A stretch of DNA of 64,000 bases, taken from the NCBI RefSeq assembly GCF_012927345.1, contig NZ_JABBGJ010000025.1, positions 1 to 64,000 on the forward strand, read 5' to 3'. The notes under the pieces are model-generated. The model did not search any database. It was not told the DNA's origin and saw nothing but the letters and a program-made list of their open reading frames with translations. Below, one piece after another: positions 47,158 to 55,894 of the stretch (positions within the stretch are counted from its first letter, which is position 1; each line of letters starts with the position of its first letter). The DNA comes from Paraburkholderia polaris. GTDB taxonomy: Bacteria > Pseudomonadota > Gammaproteobacteria > Burkholderiales > Burkholderiaceae. The translations under genes and the position numbers were made by a program.

Positions 47158-48159
47158 TCAGCTTTTCAACGCGGCATTAAATACTGGCGCGAGTCCCGTG
47201 CTGTCGAGCAACCGGCTGAATTCACCGAGCCGTTTGTGCAGATACGCCGGCACATCGACATCCGCGTAATCGTAAAAGCCACGCGCATCGCGCAGGCCAT
47301 CGCGGCCTTCTTGCATGTTGTCGATGACGATCGCGGCGGGCAGGAAGCGTGGATCGATCGCCCGCGCCAGATAGTGCGACGCATAGTAGAGAATGTCGCA
47401 GCCGCCCCAGTCGATAAATTCGAGCAGACCCAGCACGGAAAACCGCAAACCGAAACCGGTACGGATAGCCGTATCGATGTCTTCCGCGCTGGCAACGCCC
47501 TCCTCGACCATGCGCGCGGCCTCGTTCATCGCCAGCGCCTGGATGCGTGGCACGATGTATCCCGCCGACGGCGCGCACACCACCGGCACTTTGCCGACCC
47601 GGCGCAGCAAGGCGACAATGCGCTCAACGGTCTCTTTCGCCGTGGCATCGCTACGACTGACCTCGACGAGCGGCATCAGGTGAGCCGGGTTGAGCCAGTG
47701 CGCGTTGAGAAGCCGCCCAGGATGCACGACCACCTGCTGAAGCTCGGTCACCAGAAACGTCGAAGTAGTCGATGCAAACAACACGTTTGCCCCGGCGTGC
47801 TCACATAGCCAGGCGAACGCGGTCTGCTTGGCCTCCATCACTTCGGGCACGGCCTCGAAGACGATCTCGCCTTCGGCAAGCCCTTCCCGCGCGCGCTCAC
47901 GATCCACGATGACGATGCGCGCCATCGTCTCCGCTGCCTGCGCCTCGGTGATGCGGCCGAACACCACCCGCGTCTGCAACTGCCTCACGATCTCGCCACG
48001 CGCGGCAGCCGCAAAGGCGCTGCGGGCGGCCGGGTCGCGCTCCTTGAAGTCGATCAGCGTCACGCGCAAGCCCGCATAAGCGAAGGCAAGCGCGATGCCT
48101 TGCCCCATCCGCCCCGCACCGAGGATATGAACGTGCTGGATCTCGACAGCGGCGCTCAT
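47158..48159 (-). CDS. 3-hydroxyacyl-CoA dehydrogenase family protein
   Basis: A 333-residue NAD-dependent dehydrogenase. The Rossmann motif ILGAGRMGQGIALAFAYAG is at residues 12-30. FEAVPEVMEAKQTAF and FASTTSTFLVTEL belong to the NAD domain, and HWLNPAHLMPLVEV to the catalytic His region. A C-terminal helical domain follows (SAEDIDTAIRTGFGLRFSVLG). It resembles single-function 3-hydroxybutyryl-CoA and L-carnitine-type dehydrogenases. The start overlaps the stop of the octopine-type dehydrogenase gene, so the two are coupled; the joint pathway is not evident. Confidence 0.82.
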   Translation of the reverse strand: MSAAVEIQHVHILGAGRMGQGIALAFAYAGLRVTLIDFKERDPAARSAFAAAARGEIVRQLQTRVVFGRITEAQAAETMARIVIVDRERAREGLAEGEIVFEAVPEVMEAKQTAFAWLCEHAGANVLFASTTSTFLVTELQQVVVHPGRLLNAHWLNPAHLMPLVEVSRSDATAKETVERIVALLRRVGKVPVVCAPSAGYIVPRIQALAMNEAARMVEEGVASAEDIDTAIRTGFGLRFSVLGLLEFIDWGGCDILYYASHYLARAIDPRFLPAAIVIDNMQEGRDGLRDARGFYDYADVDVPAYLHKRLGEFSRLLDSTGLAPVFNAALKS

Positions 48160-49262
48160 TGGTCGAAACCCCGTTCGAGCAAGGCTGTCATCGCCGCGCG
48201 CGAAAGCGACGCGAGGCCCAGTCGCTCGAACGTGCGGCCTTCGCCGTACAGGTCGCGCTCCGATACGGCGCTCGCCAGATTCAGCAGACCTTCGGCGACC
48301 GGCGTCGGCACCCCGGCCCAGCGTCCCGCCGAAACAAGAAACGACAACCCGAGCCGCGTATCTTCGAGCATATAGCGGTGCGTCTTCAGATCGATGTCCT
48401 CGCGCCAGTCGCCGCTATCGGTCAGCTTGCCGTGCGCGCCGCGGCCGTACATCCACTCGTCGCCTTCGCTCGCGTAGTGGTCGGCGAGCGGAAAATGCGG
48501 CGCGCCGTAGCCGAGGGCCTCGCGTACCGCCATACGCTCGGCGTCGAGCACACTCGTCACGCGGCGGATCGACGGTTGCGTGCCTTCGTTGTGGATGTCC
48601 CAGGCATCAAAGTGCTCGAGCGGCCCGGCGTTCATCATGATCAATGGCGGATGGATCACCGGTCCCGCGTTCATCAGGGCGCCGCTCAACGCATCCTCGA
48701 TCGGTTCGACCGATGGATAAGCCGCCTGCAGCACCGGAACCGCCCACGTCGCAAACCGTGCGGGAAAGACACCGCTCGGCAGGCGCGTGGCGTACGCGCT
48801 CACCACCACATTGTCTTCGCCATGTTTTCGTGCAAGGTACGGCAACGTGCCGGTCTCCGCGAAAGCCACCTCGTGCGCGTTGCCCACCTCGTGCATCGCC
48901 TTCGCGAACACATAGCTGCCGAACGTGCCGGGCGGCAGAAACACCACCTGATGGTCCGCGAGAAATGGTGCCAGTTGCGCCGCCAGCGCTTCGTGCGTCG
49001 TTGAAGGCAGCGGGATCACGATAAGCCGTGCGCCCTCCACTGCTTCTACGAGGTCGTCGGCGAGACGGATCGCGCCCGGCTGCGTGCCGATCGGCACCCG
49101 CCGCTCGCCGCGAAAGTCCTTGATCTTGAGCGCGCCGAGTTCGCGCAGCCGAGCCGCGGCGACCGTATCGCGGCGCCACCACGTCACGTTATGGCCTTTT
49201 TCCAGCATGTCGATCACGGCCGCATAGCAGCCATGGCCCCCGCCCAGTACGCTGACATTCAT
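48156..49262 (-). CDS. NAD/NADP octopine/nopaline dehydrogenase family protein
   Basis: A 368-residue oxidoreductase with an N-terminal dinucleotide fold (VSVLGGGHGCYAAVIDMLEKG) and a C-terminal octopine/nopaline dehydrogenase domain containing PGPLEHFD-like AGPLEHFDAW and FPLADHYASEGDEWMYG. Such enzymes oxidise N-(carboxyalkyl)amino acids (opines) or related imino-linked compounds. AAGGAG supports the ATG at 49262; a GTG immediately upstream is less likely. It is coupled to the downstream hydroxyacyl-CoA-type dehydrogenase and divergent from the AraC gene, its probable regulator. An opine-like substrate is inferred from family only. Confidence 0.82.
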   Translation of the reverse strand: MNVSVLGGGHGCYAAVIDMLEKGHNVTWWRRDTVAAARLRELGALKIKDFRGERRVPIGTQPGAIRLADDLVEAVEGARLIVIPLPSTTHEALAAQLAPFLADHQVVFLPPGTFGSYVFAKAMHEVGNAHEVAFAETGTLPYLARKHGEDNVVVSAYATRLPSGVFPARFATWAVPVLQAAYPSVEPIEDALSGALMNAGPVIHPPLIMMNAGPLEHFDAWDIHNEGTQPSIRRVTSVLDAERMAVREALGYGAPHFPLADHYASEGDEWMYGRGAHGKLTDSGDWREDIDLKTHRYMLEDTRLGLSFLVSAGRWAGVPTPVAEGLLNLASAVSERDLYGEGRTFERLGLASLSRAAMTALLERGFDQ

Positions 49263-49477
49263 CACACTTCTCCTTGTTCGATGATCGTCAGACTACGGGG
49301 TCGCAGGCACAAAGACGCTTCACAGCGCGCAAGCCGCATTCAAATCCGGCAACTCAATGAAAGCGCCGTCGCGCGCCTGATGAACAATCGCGCTATCCGG
49401 GTCGATCCGTTCTTGCGCGAAAAAAATGGCCATCGCATGATGAGCGCGCTGCCCGCTCCCCGCTTCGAGGCCCATGA

Positions 49478-50461
49478 ATGGAAATCGCGATTTCACGCAG
49501 AAACCGTAACCGTTTGATCGCATCGCACGCCCGCGAGGATATCGAGCGGGAAGTGTCACAGGTGCTGTGCCCGCACCGGATGGAAGTCGCACACCGCGGC
49601 CCGCTCAACGCCGAGCTATACGGTGTCGCGCTCCATCAGGCGATGCTCCTCGAACTCCACTACGGCAGCGAAACCCGCATCGATGCCGGCGACATCGGCA
49701 ATCACTACCTGTTTCGCACCACACTAAGCGGCCAATGCGCGCTGGAATCCGGTGGCGAACGCGTTTCGCTGCGGGCCGGGAGCCTGAGCGTGTCATCGCC
49801 CGCACGCATGAGCCGCATCGTCACGGACCGCGAATGCCGCAACCTGCTATTGCGCATCGACCGCCAGGCGCTCGAGGTCAAGCTTGCCGAGATGTTGAAC
49901 GACAGCGTCAAACAACCGCTCATGTTCGATCTCGCTTTCGACAATGCACACACGGGCACCACGGTTTTTTTGTCGACCCTGCCCTACCTGTGCAATCTGT
50001 GCGACCAGTTCGACGAGCCCGCGCAGGAACGGATCTTCGGCCGCGATCTCACGCAGTGGCTGATGACCGTTCTGCTCAGCCAGTTGCCGCATTCGTACAG
50101 CGCGACGCTGGCCCGTGCCTCCTCGTCGCCACTGCCGGTCCACGTGCGCCGCGCGCGCGACTATATCGACGCCCACCTCGACGAGCCGCTGCGGATGGAC
50201 GCCTTGGCGCGCGCCGCGGGTGTTTCGACGCGCACGCTACAGAACGGCTTCAGCCAGTTCCTCAACACGTCGCCCGGGGGCTATATCCGCGAACGGCGGC
50301 TCGAGGCCGTGCACCGCGCTCTACAGACGCAGTCTGAACGGTCGGTGACCGATATTTTCATCGAGCACGGCGTGCACAGCTTTGGGCATTTCGCCAAGGC
50401 GTACGCGCGGCGCTTCGGCTGCCTGCCATCGGCCACCGCGAAGCGCATGGTGCGCAACTGA
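49478..50461 (+). CDS. AraC family transcriptional regulator
   Basis: A 327-residue activator-type protein. The N-terminal part resembles the AraC-binding-like domain (HYLFRTTLSGQCALESGGE), and the last 100 residues form the double helix-turn-helix AraC/XylS domain (ARDYIDAHLDEPLRMDALAR; SVTDIFIEHGVHSFGHFAKA). It is transcribed divergently from the two dehydrogenase genes across 215 bp, the classical arrangement for a pathway-specific activator. A LysR gene follows only 5 bp later. Confidence 0.85.
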   Translation: MEIAISRRNRNRLIASHAREDIEREVSQVLCPHRMEVAHRGPLNAELYGVALHQAMLLELHYGSETRIDAGDIGNHYLFRTTLSGQCALESGGERVSLRAGSLSVSSPARMSRIVTDRECRNLLLRIDRQALEVKLAEMLNDSVKQPLMFDLAFDNAHTGTTVFLSTLPYLCNLCDQFDEPAQERIFGRDLTQWLMTVLLSQLPHSYSATLARASSSPLPVHVRRARDYIDAHLDEPLRMDALARAAGVSTRTLQNGFSQFLNTSPGGYIRERRLEAVHRALQTQSERSVTDIFIEHGVHSFGHFAKAYARRFGCLPSATAKRMVRN

Positions 50462-50466
50462 CTCCC

Positions 50467-51522
50467 ATGCAGACCGATTCCGCCAATTCTGCCGAGTCCG
50501 TTCCGCACGAACATGACCCGTTGCCCTTCACGGAGACCGCCGATACCCCGCGCGTGCGAGACCTCGATCTGAACCTGCTGAAGGCGTTTCACGCGGTGTA
50601 CATCGAGAAAAACGTCGGCCGCGCGGCGTTGCGGCTGGGGATCACGCAGCCTTCCGTGAGCCATGCGCTTGCCCGCCTGCGGCTCGTGTTTCGCGACGCG
50701 CTGTTCGTGCGTACGCCCGGCGGTGTCGAAGCGACGCCGCGTGCGCAGCGCCTCGCGATTTCAATCGATCGCGTGCTGGACATACTCCAGGACATGCTCG
50801 ATGAAGGGGCGCAGTTCCGCGCCGCCACGTCGCGCCGCGTGTTCCGCCTGCATATGAGCGACTTCGCCGAAGCCGCGTTTCTGCCGACGCTGATGCGCGA
50901 ACTCGATACGCGAGCGCCCGGTGTGGTGATCGAAACCCATCGGATCGACGACAGCCAGTTCAACGTCGCGCTCGAATCGGGTCGTATCGACTTTGCGCTC
51001 GGGCATTTCCCGCATGCGTCGAGCCACTTTCACCATAGCGAGCTGCTGCAGGAGCGTTATGTGCTGCTGATGGCGCGGCGCGTGGCGGAGCAGCTCGAAC
51101 TGCGGGAAGGTTATACGCTGAATGCAAACGTGCCCGCGGGACTGCATTTCATCGCGGTCACTTCGCACCCGCAATCGATCGAACTGCTCGAACGCTATGC
51201 GATCACCTCGCGCGTGCGGATTGCCGTGCCGAACTTCATGGTGGTGCCGGCCATCCTGAGCCGCTGCGATTACGCGCTGATTCTGCCGCGCACCGTTGCG
51301 CGCGCGTTCTCCACGCTCGGTGAATCGGCCGTGTTCGAGCTCGAAGATGCGCTCACGTGGCCCGTGAACGCGTACTGGCATCGCCGTTTCGATGCTGATC
51401 CCGGCCACCGATGGCTGCGCGGTGTGCTCATGGAGCTGTTCCGGATCGGCGCCCGCGAGCCTTTCGACAGCTGGCTCAGCGCGCCGCTCGATCTCAATCC
51501 GGAAGGCGTACGTAGCGCCTGA
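50467..51522 (+). CDS. LysR family transcriptional regulator (NodD/PcpR-like)
   Basis: A 351-residue regulator with an N-terminal extension of about 30 residues before the helix-turn-helix (LDLNLLKAFHAVYIEKNVGR; ITQPSVSHALARLRLVF, about residues 33-70). The effector domain follows with an HMSDFAEAAFLP start typical of the NodD/NahR/LinR subgroup, which often senses aromatic compounds. It begins 5 bp after the AraC gene, so both regulators are probably co-transcribed. The adjacent convergent porin is a possible target. Confidence 0.85.
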   Translation: MQTDSANSAESVPHEHDPLPFTETADTPRVRDLDLNLLKAFHAVYIEKNVGRAALRLGITQPSVSHALARLRLVFRDALFVRTPGGVEATPRAQRLAISIDRVLDILQDMLDEGAQFRAATSRRVFRLHMSDFAEAAFLPTLMRELDTRAPGVVIETHRIDDSQFNVALESGRIDFALGHFPHASSHFHHSELLQERYVLLMARRVAEQLELREGYTLNANVPAGLHFIAVTSHPQSIELLERYAITSRVRIAVPNFMVVPAILSRCDYALILPRTVARAFSTLGESAVFELEDALTWPVNAYWHRRFDADPGHRWLRGVLMELFRIGAREPFDSWLSAPLDLNPEGVRSA

Positions 51523-51535
51523 ACGCGTCAGGAGG

Positions 51536-51559
51536 GACCCGCCGGTTCAGCGGCGGGTC
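51536..51559. terminator. Hairpin between convergent LysR and porin genes
   Basis: Perfect 9-bp stem GACCCGCCG / CGGCGGGTC with a 6-nt loop GTTCAG, 13 bp after the LysR stop and 14 bp before the porin stop. It can act in both directions. No U tract is present on either side. Confidence 0.55.
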
Positions 51560-51573
51560 AGGTGACCGGCCGC

Positions 51574-52668
51574 CTAGAAGGCCGTCATGATGCCGGCCAC
51601 GACCGAGCTTGCGGTCGCGCCAGCCTTCGCCACCGACACCCCGCCACCCGCCGCGCCGTTGACCGTGAAGTTCGCGTGCGCGCCGTTGCGGATCATCGCT
51701 GCGCCCGTATAGAGCACGGTGCGCTTCGAAAGCGGATAGTCGCAACGCACGCCGAACGAATCTGCATAGCCTTCGCTGTCGGCCACTTTCCGGTAATGGC
51801 CGTAGCTCAGCAACACCAGCGAACGGCCCACCGGCACGGTCGCGTCGAGTTCGAACAGATCGTTGTGCGGATTCGAACTGGCGGCGTTCACGCTTGTCGC
51901 GACGTCCGGCCCCCCGCGATGCCGTAGATAGATGAAAGCCGGTTTGACGAAGCCGAAATCGTACGAGATTGCCCCAAGCGCGTAATTGCCGGCGGCCGTC
52001 GGACTGTTCGCGTTCAGTGCCGCCGCGCTCGCCGGACTGAAGGTCTGCTGCATGTAGTCGGCGTCGATCGACAGATTGCCGTTCACGTAGTTAACCGACG
52101 CGCCATATGTATCGCCCAGCGTCGAAGGCACGTTCGATGCACCATTCGCTCCGCGCGCCGCGATAGCCCGCACCAGCAAACCACCCATACGGGGAGAGGA
52201 ATAGCGTATCGAGTTGTTCACGCGCAAAAAAGCAGGCCCGACGAAGTTATTCGCCGCATTGCCCCATGCTAGGCCGGCGCCGTCTCCCGGCAAGCTGTAG
52301 GTCACGAACGACGTATGCAGCACCGTGTAATTGACGCCGGCCTGCATCGCGCCAAAGGGACCCGACAGTCCGACCCACGCTTCGCGTCCGAACAGCGCGC
52401 CGTTGTTGCCGAGCGTGCCGTTAGCCGAATTGAAGCCGTTTTCGAGCTTGAAGATTGCGCGATAGCCGCCACCGATATCTTCACTGCCCTTCAAGCCGAA
52501 TTGCGTCGCGAAGATATCGCCGCTGCCCATCCGCACCACGTGGTTAGGGCCGAAATTCGCGTATTCGATCGACGTGTCGACCCGTCCGTACAAAGTCACG
52601 CTCGATTGCGCAAGCGCGGGTGCCGCTGCGAGGCTCAGCAGCGACACGCACCACATCCGTTTGGTCAT
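51574..52668 (-). CDS. Outer-membrane porin
   Basis: A 364-residue porin with a 20-residue signal peptide (ending PALA), QSSVTLYGRVDTSIEYAN, FGLKGSEDIGGGYRAIFKLE and the C-terminal VAGIMTAF. It should form a trimeric general-diffusion channel in the outer membrane. Its gene is convergent with the LysR regulator and divergent from the MFS gene at 53064, so porin and inner-membrane carrier may be jointly controlled for one solute. The solute is not evident. Confidence 0.87.
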   Translation of the reverse strand: MTKRMWCVSLLSLAAAPALAQSSVTLYGRVDTSIEYANFGPNHVVRMGSGDIFATQFGLKGSEDIGGGYRAIFKLENGFNSANGTLGNNGALFGREAWVGLSGPFGAMQAGVNYTVLHTSFVTYSLPGDGAGLAWGNAANNFVGPAFLRVNNSIRYSSPRMGGLLVRAIAARGANGASNVPSTLGDTYGASVNYVNGNLSIDADYMQQTFSPASAAALNANSPTAAGNYALGAISYDFGFVKPAFIYLRHRGGPDVATSVNAASSNPHNDLFELDATVPVGRSLVLLSYGHYRKVADSEGYADSFGVRCDYPLSKRTVLYTGAAMIRNGAHANFTVNGAAGGGVSVAKAGATASSVVAGIMTAF

Positions 52669-53063
52669 TCCCTTAGTCCCGGCGAAAGTCTGGTTCTATC
52701 TGCCGCGCGGATTTGCCGTCGCGACGCTCGTGTTTTCCGCCTTCTCCAAAGGCTTTCGTTTGATGGAGCGGAAAACGAAGCGAGTCTAGGAACACCAATT
52801 TCGAGCGTCGATGAATGCACACATATAACACTTATAGACAGCGCGAATGAGGTGCGCCGCGCACCGTACAACGGCCTCTTGCGCCTTATAGGACAAGCCT
52901 TTCCGGCCGCCTCCTGGGGAAAACTTTAGCGCCCCAGGGGAATCTCTGCGTGTGTGCGCAGGCCTTGCGTATATGTTTCGGAAATTTGTTTACATACGCT
53001 GCTTCGCAACCTCATTGCAACCTCATCGCAACTTCGTCGAATATCAGGCACAGGAGAATCGGC
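52669..53063. promoter_or_regulatory. 395-bp divergent porin/MFS intergenic region
   Basis: No gene is seen. It contains a 9-bp inverted repeat GTTTTCCGC (52732-52740) / GCGGAAAAC (52768-52776), a compact dyad GGTGCGC-C-GCGCACC at 52851-52865, and three tandem 11-bp repeats at 53005-53037. These sites suggest at least one regulator acts here. Confidence 0.5.
53005..53037 (+). repeat. Three tandem 11-bp repeats upstream of the MFS gene
   Basis: CGCAACCTCAT, TGCAACCTCAT and CGCAACTTCGT follow one another without gaps, 27 bp before the ATG. An 11-bp period places each unit on the same face of the helix, as in activator or repressor arrays. The third unit is degenerate (two mismatches from the first). 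Confidence 0.6.
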
Positions 53064-54488
53064 ATGGCCGTATCAACAAGCAATAACCCTGCGCGCAGGC
53101 GCTATACGTACGAGTGGTACGTGGTCCTGATCTGCATGCTTGCGTATGTGTTTTCCTTTGTCGACCGGCAGGTTCTCGCGCTGATGATCGAGCCGATCAA
53201 GAAGGATCTGCATCTGAGCGACACGCAGTTCAGCCTGCTGCAAGGCTTCGCGTTTTCACTCTTCTATGCGGTGATGGGCATGCCGCTCGCCTATCTCGCC
53301 GACCGCTTCGCCCGCCCCCGCATCATCGCGACAGGCATTGCGTTATGGAGCTTGGCCACCGCGGCCTGCGGCGTCAGCCAGAACTTCATCCACATGTTCT
53401 TCGCCCGCATGAGTGTCGGCGTGGGCGAAGCCGCGCTGTCGCCCGGAACGTATTCGATGTTGAGCGATTATTTTCCGAAGGAAAAACTGGGACGCGCGGT
53501 GGGCGTGTATTCGCTGGGCTCATTCATCGGAGGTGGAATGGCATTCCTGATCGGAGGATACGTGATCCATCTGCTCAAACAGATGACGACGGTCAGCGTG
53601 CCGCTTCTCGGCGACGTGCGTTCGTGGCAACTCACGTTCTTTATCGTCGGATTGCCGGGCTTTCTCGTTGCTTTGCTGTTTATCCTCACCGTGCGCGATC
53701 CGGCGCGTCGAGGACTCGTGCGGGATGGCGCCGGCCAGGCAAAGCGCGTATCGATGGGCGACTCGCTGCGCTTCATCGGCAAGCATGGCAAGACGTTCAC
53801 TTGCCACTACCTCGGCTTCTCGTTCTATGCGATGACGCTGTTCTGCCTGATGAGCTGGACGCCCGCGTTCTATATCCGCCACTTCGGGCTCACGCCGGCT
53901 GAAGCCGGTTACACGCTCGGCACGATCCTGCTGGTCGCGAACACCATTGGTGTGTTCTGCGGCGGGTGGCTCAACGACTGGCTCATGAAGAAAGGCCGCA
54001 CGGACGGCCCGATGCTCGCGGGTTTCATCGGCGCGGTTGGAATGCTGGTGCCGGCCGTTGCTTTCACACAGGTCGATAGTCTGAACGTGTCGCTTGCGCT
54101 GCTGGTCGTTGCGATGTTCTTCGCGTCGTTCCCGATGCCCACTTCGACCGCCGCGATGCAGACGCTCGCGCCGAACCAGATGCGTGCGCAGATTTCAGCG
54201 GTGTTTCTGCTGGTCTCCAATCTCATCGCACTTGGAATCGGCACGACGCTGGTCGCGTTACTGACCGACAAGGTGTTCGGTTCGCCGAAAGCCGTTGGCG
54301 ACTCGATGTCGATCGTCAATCTTGTCGCCACGCTGCTTGCTGTCGGGCTGTTGTGGCTGGGCTGCAAGCAGTTCCGACTGAGCCTTTCGCGTGAGCAGGG
54401 GCAAACGGGTTCGACGGCGGACACGGCACATCACGGCACCGCAGACGCCGCGCATGCCGGCGACGTTGCGCCAATCGTGGGACAGTAA
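53064..54488 (+). CDS. MFS transporter (spinster-like subgroup)
   Basis: A 474-residue carrier with twelve predicted membrane segments. Family features are YVFSFVDRQVLALMIEPIKK with the helix 1 Asp-Arg, LADRFARPRIIATGI in the helix 2-3 loop, and a central hydrophilic loop around RDPARRGLVRDGAG. This resembles the spinster/FucP-like MFS group seen with organic-acid and aromatic-compound genes. CAGGAGA precedes the ATG at 53064. The last 35 residues are hydrophilic and His/Asp/Thr-rich. The substrate is unknown; the divergent porin suggests a shared solute. Confidence 0.87.
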   Translation: MAVSTSNNPARRRYTYEWYVVLICMLAYVFSFVDRQVLALMIEPIKKDLHLSDTQFSLLQGFAFSLFYAVMGMPLAYLADRFARPRIIATGIALWSLATAACGVSQNFIHMFFARMSVGVGEAALSPGTYSMLSDYFPKEKLGRAVGVYSLGSFIGGGMAFLIGGYVIHLLKQMTTVSVPLLGDVRSWQLTFFIVGLPGFLVALLFILTVRDPARRGLVRDGAGQAKRVSMGDSLRFIGKHGKTFTCHYLGFSFYAMTLFCLMSWTPAFYIRHFGLTPAEAGYTLGTILLVANTIGVFCGGWLNDWLMKKGRTDGPMLAGFIGAVGMLVPAVAFTQVDSLNVSLALLVVAMFFASFPMPTSTAAMQTLAPNQMRAQISAVFLLVSNLIALGIGTTLVALLTDKVFGSPKAVGDSMSIVNLVATLLAVGLLWLGCKQFRLSLSREQGQTGSTADTAHHGTADAAHAGDVAPIVGQ

Positions 54489-54544
54489 GCCTATTCCTGC
54501 TTCGGTCTTAACCCGTATCTTTGCACTGTCCGCTGATGGAAGAG

Positions 54545-54562
54545 CCGCCCGCTTTCGGGCGG
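54545..54562 (+). terminator. Terminator-like hairpin after the MFS gene
   Basis: Perfect 7-bp GC stem CCGCCCG / CGGGCGG with loop CTTT, 57 bp past the stop, followed by TTGAGCATT. The compact stem fits a rho-independent terminator, though the U tract is poor. Confidence 0.55.
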
Positions 54563-54715
54563 TTGAGCATTGGACGGCAGTCGGCGAACTGAAGCCGTCC
54601 GCCGTCTCGGTGGTTAATGTTGCACGGGAGCTGGCTGTGGGTCCGCGTCTTCTTCGTTTGTAGCGGATTTGGCTGACGTTTGTTTGGTCGGGCTGGGCTT
54701 CGTGGCTGCCGGTGT

Positions 54716-54976
54716 TTACGTCGTCGCTATTTGCGATGCCTCTGCGAGAAGCCGCGCTGCACGGCTCGCGGTGATGCGGCTTTGAGGGATGCCCTTCGCA
54801 TCGAGCGCGATCACCTGGTATAGCTCACGGTCACATTCGAGCTCTCGCTGATATTGCTCTGCTGTGTCGACAAGCAATTCAAGCATGGTCTGTTGACGTC
54901 GTCTTTCGTCGCTCGTGATGGCAGGATTCTGCCTCGTAACCGGCCATCCGATCATTAAAGACAATCGCTCCTTCAT
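54716..54976 (-). CDS. Small hypothetical protein
   Basis: An 86-residue soluble frame with a charged, helix-rich composition: SDERRRQQTMLELLVDTAEQ, then ELECDRELYQVIALDAKGIP and SRITASRAARLLAEA. The balanced amino-acid use looks more like a real protein than a GC-rich shadow. No signal or membrane segment is present and I do not recognise the family. The first ATG has no good ribosome site; an ATG at 54955 has AAGGAG 12 bases upstream and is an alternative start. It lies 77 bp downstream of the GNAT gene on the same strand. Confidence 0.45.
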   Translation of the reverse strand: MKERLSLMIGWPVTRQNPAITSDERRRQQTMLELLVDTAEQYQRELECDRELYQVIALDAKGIPQSRITASRAARLLAEASQIATT

Positions 54977-55053
54977 CGGCCATTGCCGTCAGTTCGAATG
55001 ACGGCTTTGTAAGAGGGGCGAGCGGCAGCAAATGGCCGAAGCCAGTCCGTTAC

Positions 55054-55590
55054 CTAGCCCTCGATCCGCAGGGTCATGGTGATGTCGTCAACTGAGCGCC
55101 CGGAAATACGAAACCTGTCATTACGTCGGCCAACTTCGTCAAAGCCCAGGGATCGATAAAGTCCGATCGCAGCGTGGTTATCGCTAAAGACAGACAGGTC
55201 GATCCACTCGATGTGATTACGCACAGCGAATTCTATGGCTTCTAGCATCAACTTTCGCCCAAGGCCTCTGCGATAAAAACCCTGCTCGACGCCAATGCCG
55301 AGAGTGGCGCGATGTTTCTCTGACGGTATGCTGGACCCGTTCAGGTCAAGATGTGCGATGAAGCGTGCATGGGGGCCTTCCACCGCCCATGCCCTCATCC
55401 ATGCTGGCTGAGGTAAAGGAGTTGATAGGCCATTTTCGAAGCGGGCACGACGCTCGGGCGATTCGAAGTCAACGGCTGCCATAGGCGAAAAAAACGGCCG
55501 TCCGCCTTGCCCCGATTCAGCGATCTGCCGGTTTAAATGTTCTGCCCAACGCTTGAAGTCGGTAGGCGTTAGAGCAACGGTCGTCAGCAT
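55054..55590 (-). CDS. GNAT family N-acetyltransferase
   Basis: A 178-residue acetyltransferase. The acetyl-CoA-binding motif A is visible as LGIGVEQGFYRRGLGRKLM (residues 97-115, with the R-x-x-G-x-G-like RRGLGR), followed by motif B IDLSVFSDNHAAIGLYRSLGF. It would transfer an acetyl group to an amine on a small molecule or protein; the acceptor is not predictable. It stands alone in a sparse part of the window. Confidence 0.82.
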   Translation of the reverse strand: MLTTVALTPTDFKRWAEHLNRQIAESGQGGRPFFSPMAAVDFESPERRARFENGLSTPLPQPAWMRAWAVEGPHARFIAHLDLNGSSIPSEKHRATLGIGVEQGFYRRGLGRKLMLEAIEFAVRNHIEWIDLSVFSDNHAAIGLYRSLGFDEVGRRNDRFRISGRSVDDITMTLRIEG

Positions 55591-55780
55591 CCTCGTCGCC
55601 TTGTACGGTTAACATGGGAAGGATTGTCGCCGATTTTGGCAGTCAGGCGGAATGACGATTCTTGGCCGGCTGCCGTCCTACGCAAAGAACTTTAGCCGAC
55701 TGCTCCCTCGCTCAGATCGCCAGTAGACAGACGTCGGACTCAGCGCGGTTGAAAGGTCCGCTCGTTTCGGTGCGTGAACT
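55591..55780. other. Non-coding stretch upstream of the GNAT gene
   Basis: I see no gene or clear regulatory motif here. Together with the P-type ATPase remnant that follows, this makes roughly 300 bp of apparently decayed sequence between the GNAT and alginate-lyase-like genes. Confidence 0.4.
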
Positions 55781-55894
55781 TCATGTGTTGCCTTCCCGCA
55801 TAGATTGGGGCAGATGGATACCTTCGTCCATTCGCAGCAGCCGGCTCGCGTTGGCGATCACAATGAATGTGCCCAGGTTATGCAAAAGCGCATT
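55781..55894 (-). pseudogene. Probable C-terminal fragment of a metal-transporting P-type ATPase
   Basis: On the minus strand a frame ending at 55781 reads ALLHNLGTFIVIANASRLLR, followed by a short polar tail. This resembles the last membrane helix of heavy-metal P1B-type ATPases, which typically end with a helix of the form HN(L/F)GT-xxVxxNxxRLLR. Nothing upstream in frame belongs to such a protein: the match stops where the alginate-lyase-like gene ends at 55894. It is therefore probably a relic left by replacement of the rest of the ATPase gene. The assignment rests on motif memory only. Confidence 0.45.
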
